Assembly (NCBI GenBank): GCA_017416805.1
Contig: JAFQBB010000030.1
Location: forward strand, 80,341 to 113,689
Length of the DNA: 33,349 nt
Source: Bacteroidaceae bacterium
GTDB taxonomy: Bacteria > Bacteroidota > Bacteroidia > Bacteroidales > Bacteroidaceae
Direction of reading: 5' to 3'
Made by a program: the position numbers and the translations under genes. The notes below the pieces were generated by a model, which saw only the letters and a program-made list of their open reading frames with translations, ran no database searches and had not been told where the DNA came from. Positions 32,837 to 33,349 of this stretch are shown here, one piece after another; within the stretch, counting starts at the first letter, position 1, and each line of letters starts with the position of its first letter.

Positions 32837-33349
32837 ATGAATAAGTTTGATATGAGATATTTGTTGCTGCTTGTTGCAACCTGTATGGTCGCGGTGGGCG
32901 GGTTTGCCCAACGGACAGAACGGGATTTTATCCGTCGGGGCAATAAACTTTACGAAGATAGCCTTTTTATAAAGGCAGAAGTGGAGTACAGACGTGCACT
33001 TGACGCTAATCCACAGTCAATGGCGGCCATGTATAATTTGGGTAATGCCCTTTTGGAGCAGCAGAAAGCTGAAGAAGCCTTGAAACAGTATCAGGCTGCA
33101 GCGGCCGCTATTCCTGCTGGGAGGCGAAACATTGCTTTAAATGAAACAGATAGAGAGAAACTGGCCGGTGTATATCACAACATGGGGGTTCTGCTCCAGA
33201 GTGCCAAGCAACTGGATGCTTGTATTGAGGCATATAAGAGTTCATTACGGAATAATCCTCATGACCATCAGACCCGATATAACCTGACGGTTGCAATGAA
33301 GCAAAAGAAAGAACAAGAACAACAGCAACAAGAACAACAGCAACAGCAA
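32837..33349 (+). CDS. batC: BatC, TPR protein with Gln-rich tail, 3' partial
   Basis: The frame starts one base after the batB stop and runs open to the window edge, giving 171 residues without a stop. A signal peptide (MRYLLLLVATCMVAVGGFAQ) is followed by tetratricopeptide repeats: NKLYEDSLFIKAEVEYRRAL, SMAAMYNLGNALLEQQK and a third unit around 110-142. From about 155 it becomes a run of Lys, Gln and Glu (KKEQEQQQQEQQQQ), which may continue. BatC is thought to be periplasmic and to scaffold BatA/BatB; the family usually has this Gln/Glu-rich part. The 3' end is outside the window. Confidence 0.9.
   Translation, partial: MNKFDMRYLLLLVATCMVAVGGFAQRTERDFIRRGNKLYEDSLFIKAEVEYRRALDANPQSMAAMYNLGNALLEQQKAEEALKQYQAAAAAIPAGRRNIALNETDREKLAGVYHNMGVLLQSAKQLDACIEAYKSSLRNNPHDHQTRYNLTVAMKQKKEQEQQQQEQQQQQ

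Overview
The window is a stretch of chromosome from a member of the Bacteroidales (Bacteroides, Phocaeicola or Prevotella-like). Several signs agree: a serine palmitoyltransferase for sphingolipids, a Bat (MoxR/DUF58/BatA/BatB/BatC) operon, the rpmB-rpmG-DUF4295 ribosomal cluster, an N-terminally extended methionine aminopeptidase, weak Shine-Dalgarno signals, and repeated promoters of the Bacteroidota type (-7 box TAnnTTTG, TTG-type -33 box about 20 bases upstream). There is no tRNA, rRNA, CRISPR array, insertion sequence or prophage gene. Most of it is core genome, with an accessory-looking middle.

Layout. 1-2776: the 3' part of a large secreted protein that looks like a polysaccharide lyase, ending at a bidirectional terminator. 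2854-9169 (minus strand): lon, tgt, an LptF/LptG-type permease and a DEAD-box RNA helicase. 9381-10085: a tRNA1(Val) adenine methyltransferase (TrmN6 type), divergent from lon. 10180-12633: a lipid kinase of the diacylglycerol/sphingosine kinase family and, divergently, serine palmitoyltransferase. 12749-16390: a small Cys-rich DUF6078-like protein, a secreted protein of unknown function, and a secreted HEIGH-motif metallopeptidase-like gene broken by a one-base frameshift. 16391-17040: a gene-free stretch of about 650 bases holding a strong terminator, a 102-base nested palindrome and a second, ownerless terminator-like hairpin. 17040-19416: a seven-helix membrane AraC-type regulator, a small outer-membrane beta-barrel and a lipoprotein, visibly richer in G/C-ending codons than the flanks. 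19541-19885 (minus): a small membrane protein. 19886-20657: gene-free, with 22-base repeats.

20658-33349 (all plus strand): map, tsaD, pncC/cinA-C, rpmB, rpmG, DUF4295, ftsY, rimO, two overlapping HU-family genes (the second with a C-terminal membrane anchor), then the Bat operon: moxR, DUF58, a BatD-like two-helix protein, batA, batB and the 5' part of batC, cut by the window edge.

Working together. lon, tgt and lptF/G form a housekeeping block for protein quality control, queuosine and LPS transport. The kinase and serine palmitoyltransferase share a divergent promoter region and may both serve (sphingo)lipid metabolism. map, tsaD, the ribosomal proteins, ftsY and rimO form a translation and protein-targeting block. 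The Bat genes encode a MoxR ATPase with von Willebrand A and TPR envelope proteins. No wholly new multi-gene system is evident. The items most worth a second look are the tail-anchored HU protein, the Tgt without its zinc cysteines, the frameshifted metallopeptidase and the intergenic palindromes at 16645-16873.
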